A stretch of DNA of 64,000 bases from Drosophila pseudoobscura (taxonomy: Eukaryota; Arthropoda; Insecta; Diptera; Drosophilidae): positions 5,841,001-5,905,000 of the forward strand of contig NC_046681.1 of the NCBI RefSeq assembly GCF_009870125.1, given 5' to 3'. The notes beneath the pieces are model-generated. The model searched no databases, was not told where the DNA came from, and saw nothing but the letters and a program-made list of their open reading frames with translations. The position numbers and the translations under genes are program-made. Shown piece by piece: positions 27,318-41,000 of this stretch; position 1 is the first letter of the stretch; every line of letters starts with the position of its first letter.

Positions 27318-27526
27318 ATGGCAATACTTAATGGTGGAGGTATGAAATTACCTTACTTGCTGGTGGCAGAGAAGGGAATACTGTACATAGTGGTGGAGGG
27401 GGAATTTCAATACTTTTTGGTGGAGAGTGAGATTCAAATGGAGGGGGAATTCAATACTTACTGGTGGAGGAAGGAGTCATACCTCATACTTGATGATGGA
27501 TGGGGAATACTCAGTACTTGATGGGG
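27318..27526. repeat. Degenerate repeat of AATACTT-NNTGGTGGAGG
   Basis: Six related phrases occur: AATACTTAATGGTGGAGG, a diverged AATACTGTACATAGTGGTGGAGG, AATACTTTTTGGTGGAGA, AATACTTACTGGTGGAGG, ATACTTGATGATGGATGG and AGTACTTGATGGGGG. Between them lie GGGGGAATT bases. Spacing varies from about 35 to 55 bp. Confidence 0.6.
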
Positions 27527-29307
27527 GCTTAGGAAAATAAATCACCCATTTACCTTTGAAAATGTACATAGTTTTATTTATAATTTTAAGCCACTATTTT
27601 AAAAGAAAATATTTATTAACATTACTTAAATCTGCTTTGATAAGCTTTATTCTATTTCAAATTTAGTTTTGTGGTGCAAAACATGTCAAAAAATTGTTTT
27701 AAATACCTAACACACTTTTAGATCATTCAAAGAATATTCCCTGACCAATTCAAATATCCATTTAAAGCACCTTCAGCCCCTGCAAAATATTCATATTTAC
27801 AAATACAAATTCCAAACCCAAAATCTGTAAAATCCACTCTCTATTTCCATCTTTGAAATCCATTTTCTTTATCTGTAAAATCCATTTCATATTTCACACA
27901 CAACAACCGCTGCCGCTGCCTCTGCCTCTGCCGCCTTTGGGCCATCAAAAATATTTTACGACAAAAATGCTAATTTGAAGAAAGTGGCTGTCAAAAGTAG
28001 AACCCGCAAAACAATGAACAGAACCTCGTGTGGGTTTTTGGGATATTTTTATGATAGCAACATGTGACCCTCCTAAGGGTCGTGGCGGGTCGGGTCGGAT
28101 CGTCAAGGCCGTTTGTCCTTTGGCACAAAAGACGAAGAAAACTTAAAGTTGAGACAAGATTCGACGAGATTTCTCATAACGAGAGCCGTAAATTGATTAG
28201 CCACGATTATTGCGGCTCCCCATTCGAGACTCATTACGAGAGATACTCGTAGAAGTCAAATGATGAGTGTAAATGTGGCAGATACCTCAGGGCTGCTCCC
28301 TCGGGGAGCTTCCCGCGCGAGTGACGGACCGACATAAAAAACACATTTGTGTGTCTGCCACGAATGTCGCCTAATGTTTTCTTCGTTTGTTGCGTGTTGC
28401 ATGGGCTCCCCCCGCCATGCCACGCCACGTGGCACGTTTCTCTGCAACACAACATCTACTACCCCTTAGAGGTCCTTGGGGAACTGTTTCATTTCCCGTT
28501 GAAATGTATTTTCCATAGACATCTCTCTGACGACTCTCCCGCGTTTCTGGCCCCGAAATCCATACAGATTTTCATTCATAATTCAAGCGAATTCCAACTC
28601 GAAATTAAAGTTTCAACAGTCGAAACGGAACCGGAAATCAAATCTACAGATGGCAACAGGCCTGCCGTTCGCTGAGGCGCTTCCTGATACCCTTTCAGAA
28701 GGCTTGAAAGGCAGCACTTTAGTCCCTAAACAAATCTAAGGTAAAGGCTTTCCTACGGGCTATTAAATTCAGGCTTTTGTAAATTTTATATGAAAGCTAG
28801 TCCCTTATCTCCCCTACAGATAATTCTTTTTACTCCACATCTTTAAATCATTATATCTTTTATCTATCTCAAGGGTATCTACACTTTCGACCATCAACAA
28901 TAGTCTTTTCTTTCGCTTCACAAAAGTGATTTATGGCTGTCCGGATATGAAATAGAATGAAATGAAAAGCGTTTTATGCTAATTAATCTGCCAATGAATA
29001 AATTAATGAATGAATGGTTTGAGGAATGAACAGAAAATCAAAATATATTAAATATTGTAAGAAAAATCAAGAAAATGGTGGATCCAATGGTGGATTTTAC
29101 GTGAGTTTTCTATTAAACTTCCAATGAATGGTCTGATGAATCAATTGAATAAAAATTTCAGTTGCATTTTATAGTCACAAAAAAAGAATAAGAAGAATCA
29201 TAGAAAATGAAATATTGTAAAAAAAAAAATTCTAGTACCAGTTTTGGCGCTGTCCTCTGAAATTACTTAAATTCTAAAAAAAAGGTTGTTCCGGGCGGAT
29301 TTTACAT
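27527..29307. other. Non-coding DNA, probably sNPF 5' intron
   Basis: No supported gene. Frames at 28064-28675 on both strands overlap and lack a coding signature. I see no RNA gene. Confidence 0.5.
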
Positions 29308-29458
29308 GAGTTTTATACCATTCTACATGAGTACCACAAGTATTCTACATCATTATACTACCATTCTACATGAGTCTAATCTGCTATTCTGCATACTACT
29401 ACCCTTCTACAGGAGTACTGAAGCATTCTACATACACATCTACATACATGAATATTCC
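29308..29458. repeat. Degenerate TTCTACATGAGTA repeat
   Basis: CATTCTACATGAGTACCAC, TATTCTACATCATTATAC, CATTCTACATGAGTCTAA, TATTCTGCATACTAC, CTTCTACAGGAGTACTG and CATTCTACATACACA recur at 20-40 bp spacing within about 150 bp. Confidence 0.6.
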
Positions 29459-32400
29459 ACTAAATTCTAATTCCTTAATCAATGCCTTAATTCCGCTTTA
29501 ATTTCTATCCTATTTAGCCAAAATTTCTCCTTAATTCCAACATAAATCGAACCACAATCCAACCATATTTCAGCCCACCATTTCTGCCTATCCTTCCCCC
29601 CTGAAAACACCACTAATTCCACCTCTTCCTCCCTCTCTGCCTCTTTGGGGCATTCAACCCCGAGAGTTATTTAATTAATTAACACAAACTGTCGCATGTT
29701 TTCACGCTCCAGCAGCGTTGGTGCCGCGCCGCCAGAGCGATGTTAATGGGCTTTCAATTATGTCTCCTGCTCATACCCCTCCCCCGTGCGCCTAAAAGTA
29801 TGCAAAACAAAAATTGAATGCCGTACAAAATTTTGTTCAAATTTCCTTCGGGAGAGGACACGGCAGGAAGATGTCCTGTCCGGTCCATTCGTCATTCAAG
29901 CATTAAAAAAAAACAACTTTTTCACAACAAACAAAAACTGTCACAAGGATTTTTGTCCATTTGATTGCGTGTGTAATTACAGGACCCTCGACCGCTCAAT
30001 CTCTCGTTTTTGAAAGTTCAATTTCAAGGCTTTTTTTGTGAACATCGAAAAAAGGTCAAAGGGAATACACAGAGGAGACGCATAGGAGACGGACGACAGG
30101 GAGGCCATAAGAAAGTCGACAGGACACAGGACATTAAGCTCCTGCGACAAAGTGATTTGGTGTTTCGGCTCCCTCGAAATTGGAATCGGAATTGAAACAC
30201 ACATCGAAAGGGACTTCCACTCGGACATTGACAGGACACAGACAGGAGCGAAGGACACTGCCAATTTCGGTGGACATTTAATGGACAGATTTTTAAGGAT
30301 ATTAAAAGCAACAATAGTGTAGGGGAGGGGAAGGGAAGGCTGGACATTTTTTAATAATATTTACAATGACGGGAATTTCTAATCAAAGGAAAGCGAAGGA
30401 CATTTAGTTTAAAGAATTCGTGCGACGGGTTTTTCATCTTAATTTCTATTGATTATCTTTTATTATTCGATTGAATGATCCTATAGAATGATCCTATGAA
30501 TAATAATGGAATTTATTAATTTTAATTCTTTAAATTAATTTTAAAAACTAATATTTTGTGGTTATTTTTCATCACTTTCGATTTAAACTTGAATATAATA
30601 TTAAATTCAAATGAAATAATTATAAAAATCAAACTGCTAGGGACCTTTATTTTTGGAATACAAATTATTGTATTTAATTAAAAAATTGCAAACTGTAAAT
30701 TTTATAAACAAATTTTTTATATGCACAGTTCTAAAAAAACGTCAAGAATTGGAGATCGGAAATTCTAAAAGGGGTTTTTATTTTAAAATTAAATTAATAA
30801 TTAAATTAAATTAAAATTAATAAAAAAACTAATTAATTAATTAAAGAAGTATAATTTAACACCCATTAATTCTATACTAAATCTGTATCCAATAACGAAA
30901 TCATTTCCAAGGAATTCCGCTTCCCATCTTCCATATCTTTTCCTGGAAAAAGATAAACTCCTCCTTTGTTTTTTGTGCTATAAATTTCACTGGTAAAAAA
31001 CAAGGAAACCATCTCACAACCATTTCTACCTCAACTCTCATTAGAGGCGCTTGAAAATTCATGCCACTAAGCTGCTTCCTAAGACAGAGAACCAGGGGGA
31101 AGCACAGGAGAAAGCCGCGAGGAAAAACGACCACCACTTGACTGGAATCTGCCGTCGTGCATTAGCTGGGGGTGTGCGCGATTGTCCCAATCCGCTTACA
31201 CGAATAATGAAAGCAAGACCCTACTTTCTTCTGGGCGGGTCGGGGGCGGGGACGAGAGCGGTGGCCATTCATTCGTAATTAGAGCATAAATTTCAATTTC
31301 ACGCTTGCCACAACTGACTGTGCCTCCGCGTGCCTCCAAGAATCAGCATTTCAACAGAAGGAGAACATTATGTTAATGAACAAATGAACAAACAAAAGTC
31401 ACGACTGTTGAGAGGGGGAGATGCTGCTTTATCTGCGCTCTTCAATAAGTTATCAGCGTGGATTTATGGCCATATTTTTATGGCCAGAAGCCGTACTTTA
31501 TGGCACAAACAGTGTGTTGATGGCTGATAAGTGTAGAGGTGCAACAAACTGAAATATTTATCAACAAAAAATCTTCCTAATTTTATTTTAAAATGTGGAG
31601 AGTCTTTAAATTTGGTTGAAATATCTTACTTTGAAATCTGAATCTGCTATATCTGCATTAAAAGTTGCAGAAGAGTCAAAGCTATCATTTTTCTTTCATA
31701 TTTCCATCATCCCAGACGTGTATCTCTCTGTCCAAAGAGCGCCGACTACTTTCTTATTTATCTGTTTATCTGGTGTCTCTTTTTGCGGTGCATCTTTTAG
31801 TTATAAATAAATGCCATCATTGCCATTATAGCCAGCAACATGCGCATGACATTTGTCTAACGACTGAGGCTCCACAGAACCACAGAGTCATGGCGTCATG
31901 GCAACACAGAGGCGGCCTCCGGGAGATTGGCCCTCTCTGGCTGTTCCTTCTGCTGGGAACAGAGACTCCTGGCATTCGTTTGCTTCTCCTATGGCTACTC
32001 CTAGTAGATTCCTGCTTCCACTCTTGGCCTGTTTTGTTGCTCTTGGCCATATCCCAGGGGCATGGCATTCATTGCCATTCATTGACTGCACATTTTGATG
32101 GCCACTTGGACGTCGTTCAGGCCATGACTAAGGCCGTGTGTGTGTGTACGATGTTAATTGCAACATGGCTTTGATTATGATGGATAGACGGATGGCTGGA
32201 TGGATGGATGGATGGAGAAAATTAAAAGCTATGCCCTCTGCAGAGGTGTGGAAATTTTTTCTGTGGGGTAACACATTTTTGCATAAAAAAACTTTTCTCT
32301 TATGAAAGCTACATATAAATATTTTCGGAATTAATGGAATATGAGTATTACTCACTTATATCTACATGGAATTGGTAAAATACAAAAAAATACACTCAAT

Positions 32401-34866
32401 AAAAAGGATCCTAAAATTAAAAAAAAAAAACTGCTTTTAAGGGAAATATTTTGTACAGGAAAAAAATATAGTGCAGATATTATATTTATAGCTACTATTT
32501 TTGAAGTGGTTCCTTAGAGAAAGATCTATAAACTCATTCAGAAATATCTGAAAGAACTTAAGGATCTTATAAATCTTTTACAAATTCTTAAAAGTCTCAG
32601 AAACTTTTCCACAGTCTCCCCAACGATCGTCAAGGAAGTTTAGAGAAAATTATTAGAAAAAATTAGGACTTATGGAAGCAAAAATCTTAGGAATCAGGAA
32701 AACTCTTTAAAACTTTGAGGTATTCTTTAATAGAATAAAAAATAAAAAATTGATTTAAAATTTAATTAATTTAATTAATTTAAAAACAAAATTAATTTTT
32801 TAAATCATAAAAAAAGTTACGTATTATGGAAAATATAGGTAATTAGAAATATAAAAAATTGGAGGAATTACAAATTAGGGGAAGCTTAAGCAATATTCAG
32901 TCTTCAATCAAATACAATTCAAAAAACGTATGTAATAAAAAATAAAAGAAAGATACAAGAATCTACAACCCTTGTTCCTACATAAACCTGTAGCCTCCTC
33001 CCACTGCCAGTCCATCAATCACTCATTTCCTAGCCAGTCAATCACTATCATTCCTTTTCCCTTTCCACAAAATCACAAATCAAAGAACATTCAGCCATTC
33101 AATCAATTGCCAATCAATAAAATTGTAAATCTCTTGCGAAAGAAACTTTTTCCTGAAGTTCTGGAAATAAACTTCCGCCAAGAAACAGCAACATTTAAGC
33201 CACATAAAATTGTTTGGGAAGACCCCGTTAAAAGCCCCCGTTAAAGCTGTTTACTTCTCCGGAATTTAGTTTTAAAAGATATCCTTGCTGCTTTTTTTTT
33301 AGACTTTTTACAACAGGAAACCAAAAGTTCTGCCACTTCTGCCACACTTTCGAGAACTTATGCTTACTGTCGTAAAAGTTTGATTGCCAAAAATATTATC
33401 AAGCCAAGAGATTAAGAGGTTCAAAAAAGGGCAATAACTTGACAATTTTTATGCTTAGAAAACATGGCAAAAAAAATGAAAATGTGCGTATAAGAACACA
33501 TAACTTTTAGTTAATCCACAGACACACATATTCGAGGCCATATGCTTATGGGAGGATGGCTTTAAAAACACATTTCCGCCTGAAAAGCGAGAGCTGCTGG
33601 CGAAAAGAAAGAGATAATTTGCTGTTGGAATTTTAGACATCAGTCGTTGCGAAAATTAATCTATATTTTACAGAATTCTTTTAAAATTTTCATAAGCCTT
33701 GGTCCTTCGTTTGGGCCTTCAATTTCCAAGTGCGAGAGCCAAAGGCATTGATCAATTTATATTGGATTTTGTGGATGGCCTGGCCCCCACCGAAACAGAG
33801 AGCTTAAGCTCTCAAGTGCTTATTTGTTGTTTATTTCGTAATTTGAGTTTTTTGAGAGAGAAATTGATGACCCATGTGGTCTGTCGACTTTAACTTACGG
33901 TCAGGGCTATTAATTTTGGTCAAAACCCAGACCCAACTCACATACTTTTCCTCCCTTTTTCCTGCCCTTTCCCTTACTTTTCCTTCCCTCCCTCAGATTC
34001 CTTCTTGCAGCTTAAAACCGCATTTGACACGTGGCAGCCGCTCATTCTGTGATTCCTCTAAAAAAAGAAGAGAAGAAGTTTATGCAGAATATTCTGTAAA
34101 TCAGAATTAAATCACAAGATTTGACCCCAAAAAATACAAAAAAAAAAACATTAACATCATTAAATGAAAAAAACGTACAAAAAAAACTGCAAAAAGTACA
34201 GGTTTTCGAAGGACTAAAAGCTAAGAAAGCTGCTTATGTAAATGATTTCAAATGAATGGATCTTTAAGGCGGATTTCCATTGTAAATTTGGCCATGTTTT
34301 GGGTTGAGGATTGGTCTCCAAGAAAGGCTTCATTGAGCAGCAAAAAAGGAGTGATGGGACTAGTGAAGGGTTTGCTGCTGTTTAAAGAGAATTCGAGTGA
34401 AGTTTCCTTTTATTCCCTTCCAAAATATTCAGCAATTAAAGCTGCAAATTAAGCAATTAATCGCAACGAATGGAATACGTATAGAAATGTGTGCTCTTCC
34501 TTTAGAATAGAGCTTTTTCTTCGAAATAGAGCTACGCTTTCTCTGGTTTTATCCGTATTTACTGGCAAATAAACCTCTAAAGTAGATCCTTGATGATGAT
34601 TTCGCATCAAGGCTAGCAGTTTGGAAGCATTTTGAGTAGTTTAATGCTATTTAAATTAATAATACCGTTTTAAATACCATGAAAAACTATGGCATGGGAT
34701 TAATTTACTAAATAATTAGTATCTTTGGCATTCTTTAAACAATTTTAATAATTAGTAGCTAAATTTGTTCAGAATTAATACCACTAAAGAGCTAACGTCT
34801 TACAAAAGGACTAAAACATGCAACACAATGTCAAATTGAAGAAACGTTAAAAATTTTAGAAAACTT
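29459..34866. other. Non-coding DNA, probably sNPF 5' intron
   Basis: The 169-codon plus frame at 31665-32174 is overlapped by minus frames and has no recognisable domain, so I do not call it. A TGGA tetranucleotide run lies at 32180-32216. Very AT-rich blocks lie at 30480-30860 and 32700-32960. Confidence 0.5.
32180..32216. repeat. TGGA tetranucleotide repeat
   Basis: TGGATAGACGGATGGC is followed by several perfect TGGA units up to 32215. Confidence 0.85.
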
Positions 34867-35088
34867 AAACTTTGCGTCAGGTATATCTTTTCTAGCGACA
34901 AGAATCAAAAATCCTATAAAGGTTCGTACAATTCTCTTTTAAATCCATAATTTTTTGTGGATATCCGCAGAAACCGAGTAAAAATTATAAAAGTACCCAA
35001 AGCAGCAAATCGCAGTTTTTTAATTTTAAAAAAGATTTTGAGGAAAATGTAAGTATGAGGAAATGATCTACTCATTCAGGTCTACAAC
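34867..35088 (+). repeat. Dispersed repeat, copy B (pairs with 14278-14463)
   Basis: It has the same ordered blocks as copy A: CTTTGCGTC, AGGTATATC, CAAAAATCCT, TTTGTGGATATCCGC, GAGTAAAAATTATAA, and a final AGGAAATGATCTAC near 35056. It carries a roughly 40 bp insertion relative to copy A after the AAAATTATAA block. Confidence 0.6.
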
Positions 35089-37859
35089 ATAATTTCTGTC
35101 TAGCGTTTTTTTCCAAGTTTGTGGAGGTTTTCCTCCATAAAATGCTTGAATCTTCAGATAATAGAGTGTTGGTCTGTATGTTTTTTTCCGTTTAATTTCT
35201 TATGGAAAAAGATATGTCAAACCACCCGTAGATCTGTCTGTTTTCCTGCCTTCCCCTTTTCGATTTGCATGTCCCAAAATATGTTTCTGCTTCTCGCACT
35301 TCTCGCATTTGACTTTCTTTTCGCCCCAAAAGATGTTTTCTCTGTCTGTTGCCGTGACCCACAAAAAAATAAGCAACCGAAAAAAATGGACAAACAAATT
35401 GTGGAAATAATCCACAGGACCCACAAGGATTTTCTCCACCTCCTCTTTTACAACAATCATTTTTGAGCATCCAACACCAGACGCTTCTTTGTTGTTGTTT
35501 TTTTCTCTTCTTTTTTTGTGACCCAGCGGTGGGTCCTTATTCGAATTCCTTTTTAACACCCGAGGATTCCCAGGATTCCACCCGTCCCCCTTTGGATTCT
35601 TCCTCCAAGGGGTGTCCCGTGGCGACAGTCAGACAGTGCGACAGACAGGCAGCCAATCAATCAATGCAGAAGCCATACAACATTTTTTTGACATTGCCAT
35701 TTTTCGTGTAATAAAATTTAAAAGTTAATTTCATTTTGATCTACTTTAAAAACGGAAATTTCAGGTGACAGAAAAACAGGAAAATATTGGTATCACAGCA
35801 GGAGGCTGGTTACCCCGCCGCCACACCTCCTAAAAACAGTCCTCGCCTGAGGCTACAAAACGATTTTTGGTGGGTCGCGACATAGCATAAATGAAACAAC
35901 AATTGCCACAGCTTTTCCACAGCACATTTTCCCATTTCCTAGGCTAAACAACAGACCCAAAAATTACATTCATTTCCTGCTTCCGGGCATCACGTAGCCG
36001 CCATGAAGTCCCCCCCATCAATTTGGGCCACTGTCTGGCTTTTTGTTTTTTTTTGTTTTTGTTCAAGTTTTGGTCAAATTACCAACATCCTGCGCAAAGG
36101 ACATTGGGCATGGGTTTGGGCACATTAGAGCCGCCTTTTGGGTTGTTAGTTAACGTTTTGTAAACTCCCAGCCGTTAAACGATTTAGAAGATGGGGAAGA
36201 TAGTTGAATGGATAACTTTTGAAGTGATTTTTCATATTTTAAGGGGAAAAGAAACTACTTTCCTCCAAACTCTTCCACTTGTGTTCTAATTTTTACTCAT
36301 AAATAGAGGCTTCATCGGTTTATAGATTTATATTCAATTTCTTTCCTAAAATTATCCTTTTTGTCTCTTATATATTTATATTTTAGGAAAAATTTGCTCT
36401 TTAAATCCAACCATAAATAAATTAATTAATAAAAGGTTCTTTATAATTAAATAAAAAATAAAATTAATATTTTTATAAAATGATTAAAAGTTCCAAAAGA
36501 GGGGAAGGCTCCTAACTCATTTTCCCAGAAATCCATTGAAGGATATTGTTGTGCTTTAGACACTTAGAAAATTCCACAAAAAAATATATATTTAATTCTC
36601 AAAATAAGTTCCTAATGAATGTTCCTGCTGGCCAACAATCATGTCACATTGTTGCACCTTAACTTTGTTTTTTATCAATTTCTATTAGGAAACTTTCCAT
36701 ACTTCTCCGATGGTCAAAAAGTATCTTCCAAAACTATATTTTGTCTGGACACAAAAGCATAAATTGGCCAAAACAGGCAGACCGACAGACAGGCAGACAG
36801 GCAACAAATAAGTTAATTCTCATGACAAAATGCGATAATAGCCGTACAATTTGTTTACCCCAGAGAGCGTACCCAACTCTCATTTAGGGGCCACAAAACT
36901 TTTGTCACCTCATTATGCAGGCAAGTTCTTTGGGTGCCAGACACCGATCCCATCCCTCATCCCTTTGGCCCCTGAAAACATAAATTTACAACCCATCCCC
37001 CAGCAGTACCTTTCGCAATCGTAAAACTAGATATTTCACCATCGCAGTGGCAGGAAAAACAAGAAAAAAAACAGTAGGAAAAACAGTAAAAATATAGGAA
37101 ATGGCAGGAAAAAACAGAAAAAGTAGAGACACCATGGAAGGAGGCAGAAAAATGGCACAAAAATTTAATCAACATGACTTTGTCGCCCACTTGGCATCCG
37201 CCCCCACATGGAAAAGGATAGGGGAAAGAACTTTGAGGGGGAGTGGTTGGGGTGGAAAGCGAAGAACTATTCGAAAGGTACGAGGCGTAGCAGCAGCTGC
37301 GTGGGGCAACAGTTGTAATTGCTTGTTGCACAGTTAAGGAAAAAAACAATTCTCTCGATTCTGTATGTGGCAATAAGTTTTTGGGTTCACTTAAAAAAAA
37401 TAAGGAAAAACAAAAACAAGGAAACAAGAAAAAACTAGGAAAAATGGGAAAATATAAAGATTTAAAATGGCGATAAAATTTGAATACGATCTGGAGCAAT
37501 TCTTTAAGCCAAAGAACGATTAAGAGTGCGTAAATAATAGCCCCAACAACTCTCTAAAAAATCCTATAAAAATTCCTCTAAAAATTCTCTAAAAAAATCC
37601 TATAAAAATTTCTCTTAGAACTCCTTAAAATCTTGCTTAACTCAATGCTCTTTTGTACCGACCAAACAAATTCTGACAAATTACTACTAAAACTGTCCAA
37701 TTTCCTGCATTATTTATAGAAATTTTCTAGCAACATCTCTGGGGCTGGTTTAAGCGTAAAAAAAGAAGGAAACTAAACTAAACGCATGCCTAAAAGTAAG
37801 AATAAAAGTTGGGACAGCAGGGCGTATGATTAACGCCCCAAAAGCCACAAAGTAGGCAA

Positions 37860-38065
37860 CACAAAGCCCACCAAATAGTAGCAGAAGCAGCAGCAGGGAC
37901 AGCACCAAAGTCTCATCAAATATGTTGATAAAACAGTAAAGATTACATGGAAGCAGAGAAAAAATAAAGGGTCCCAGGGTTAGGAACAGGGCCAAAAGCA
38001 AAAGCAGGAATAGGGCCAGAAGTAAGACCAGGGCTAGGAGCAGAAGCAGAAGCGGGAGGCATCTC
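37860..38065. repeat. AGCAGAAGC / AGGGCCAAAAGC low-complexity repeat
   Basis: Degenerate AGCAGAAGCAGCAGCAGGG, AAAAGCAAAAGCAGGAATAG, AGGGCCAGAAG and AGCAGAAGCAGAAGCGGG units give an artificial poly-Leu/Ala frame on the minus strand. Confidence 0.6.
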
Positions 38066-41000
38066 CAAAGGCCCTGAACCAAAGGCATCTCTAATGTGTT
38101 TGTCAAAACGTTTTAATGCGCAGAGATCCATGGACTGTGGCTGAGGGCTGGAGGTCCCATATAGCTACAAATGCGATGGTCTATCGCCCTGGCAGTAACC
38201 TTTTTCTCTTTTTTTTCGGATGGGCAAGGGGTGGGAGAGGAAAGGGGGACGGTGCACGTGGGTGACGAGAAGCCACAGATGACCTTTTTGGCAGCCACAG
38301 AATAAAATTGTTAAATAAAAGGCAAATAAAAATTTGTGTGTCACACAAATAAAAACGTGAAGGCGAGAAAGCGAGAGAAAGCCGCCTTCCCCATCAGCAG
38401 AGAACTATAGTTTTAGGGGAACGAAGCTTTTGATACCCTCAAATAATAATGGCTTCGATGATGGACATGATATTCGATACGACACTTACATAGGCTTAAA
38501 GATTTTATTGTTTTCGTTGGGAATATCTTTAGTAAAACCCGTTTTTCAATGGATTTTGCTTAAAATTCGTATGAAAATGGAACCCTATCTGAACCCTATA
38601 TGCTTCTTCCAGGGATACAAGAAGAGTTTCCGAATAAAGAAAGCATTCCACACAAAAAACATAGAGAAGGATATGCATTCATGTCTGTAGAGACAGGGCC
38701 TTTAAATACGTCCTCCGTCATGGAAGAAAAAAAAAAATTCCGAGAACAAAATTAAGAAATTTCCCAAAAAAAATCCTCCATAAAAAACCACAGAAAGAAA
38801 TTAAGTAACATATCATGAAAATTGTGTATAAATCCATTTCTAAAATATCTGAAAAGTAAACCGATTTTTATTAAAGGTTGCACAGACTTGTTCTGCCTTG
38901 AAATACCCTCTCCTTTCAAGGATATCAACAACCTGTTGTGGGCATGTGTGTGCTTACATGTGAGAGGGTGTCTGTGGGAGCGTGAGAATGTGTGCCAGAG
39001 TGTAAGGATATGTCTGCGTGTCCTGTTTTGTGGGTTTGTGGGTGTTAAATGGGCATTAGAGTCGGGGTGCCCTGGACCCCAAAGGCTATTTAAACCTCGT
39101 CAATGTGTTTTTCACGCTTCAATGGGAAAGCGGTCTGTGGTTCTGGCTTGGTTACACTAGACAACAAAGTTTGTACCACACTTAATAGGAAAAATTATTA
39201 AATATTCGACAGAGTGGACTAACTAACCAGAGTTGATTTACAATTCTCTTTCTATGATGTCTAGGAGTAAAATATGAAAGAAAATGTATGACAATCTCCT
39301 CCCATCTCTTCCTTTTCAAGCTCTACCCTCTGCATCTTCTATTTAGTCCCTCACCCTGTTAAACAGTGAACATATTAGGCCTCCAAGTGGCAGTGGAGCA
39401 CCACTGTCCGTCCAATGAGGCATCATTTGATCAGGAGGCCACTCGATGTCACAACAAAATGTGTTAATGGGATTGCTTATTATGTGTCAATCAGGCATTT
39501 TATTTCTCTATTCCCCTACTCCCCCTATTATATTTATATTCCATTCACAGACCCAGAAATAACACCAAAAAAAAGGTTCTTCTTGTCGCCATTTAATGGC
39601 TGGGGACACATTGTTTTTTAAAGCACGGCTTAAGTGGGGGTTTGGGGATAACATTGCACTGAAGAAAATTGCACAAAAATAATGGACTATGCTTTAGACA
39701 AAAAAAAAGAAGAAAAATACACGAAAAATAATGAAAAATGTATAAAAATGCAAAGAACAAAAATTATGACGAAATTTCTTTGGAAACTCATAGAACAAAG
39801 TGTGAACAACCGAAACTAAGTAATTCTTGGTTTTAGTAAATATTAGACTTAAACAAAAAATAATAATAAACAAAATTTTTAATTGTAGAACGCTTCTAAA
39901 AATTAAATAGCTAACAACAAGCTATATAGTTTTCCCATTAAGAAAAATCCATAATATTTCACAGATCAAAATAAAAAAGTATTATAAAAAAATTTAGAAA
40001 ATTGGATGATCCTATAAAATTTATTTTAATTATTTTTGTAGTATATATTTTTATATTACAGATATATTATATATTTACATATGTATTATATTATATTTCT
40101 TAATATTTGTATTTTATATATTCTTTTTATTAATTTTTATTATCATATATATTTGTATCCCATTGTTACCTATCTCTAAGACCTTTCCATCAAGACTTTC
40201 AAGTCCCTAGAAAAATTGTAGATTCCGTCACACACCATATTTTCTGTCAGTGCATCCCACCCACATAAATAGCATCATTATCTGTATGAAATATCTCACA
40301 ACTCATTCGTCATTTCGTCAAAAGTCAGACAAGAGGGTGCTCCCGAGAAGAAGAGCAGACCGAGGACGATGATAAATCACTTTCAATTTTGACAAACGTC
40401 GCCCAAATGTCGCGTAGACCAGCGGCACATTTCATCACCCCGACAGTTGCCCACACACACACACACAAATGCACCCTCGCACACAGAGATATTCGGTCGC
40501 AAATTTCCATAACGAGTGGACCCAGGACTTTGGTCGAGGCAATTGCTCTTTGCTTCCGCCAACAAATCATTCTCCAGCGGCGGACACATCCCAAATATCA
40601 TTGAGAGAAGAGTAACAGACAGTTGGATGGGGGGAGGGGGTTTGGGAAAGTCACAATTCGATTAAGTGGGGGTGGGGGGAAAGATTCATTCAATGACTGG
40701 AAGGGAAAATCATAAAACGAAAATCGGTTCAACAGAAACGGGATTACCAGGATTACTAGAAATGATTCAAACAAATCTGCCCCCAAGTGATTTGATTTAT
40801 ATTTTGGAGAGCAGAATATTTACATATTTTATATATATCAAATAAAAGGCATCAAACGAACGAAACGAATTGAAATCTATTGAGAAAGATTGACAAATTT
40901 CTCAGCTTTATATTTAAAATGATTAATCTATTATCCAATCAAAAATCCATCAATCAAATCCATCAAAAACTATTCAAAAGTAAATACAATTTCTATAAAT

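Noticed and set aside
31665..32174. 169-codon plus-strand frame with hydrophobic stretches
   Set aside because: Overlapped by minus frames, no recognisable domain, no ATG context or exon partners.
36957..37499. 180-codon minus-strand open frame
   Set aside because: Phe/Leu/Ser-rich translation of A-rich plus-strand DNA, no domain, no splice context; chance frame.
37750..38106. Leu-rich minus-strand frame resembling a membrane protein
   Set aside because: Produced by AGCAGAAGC-type repeats; not a natural protein.
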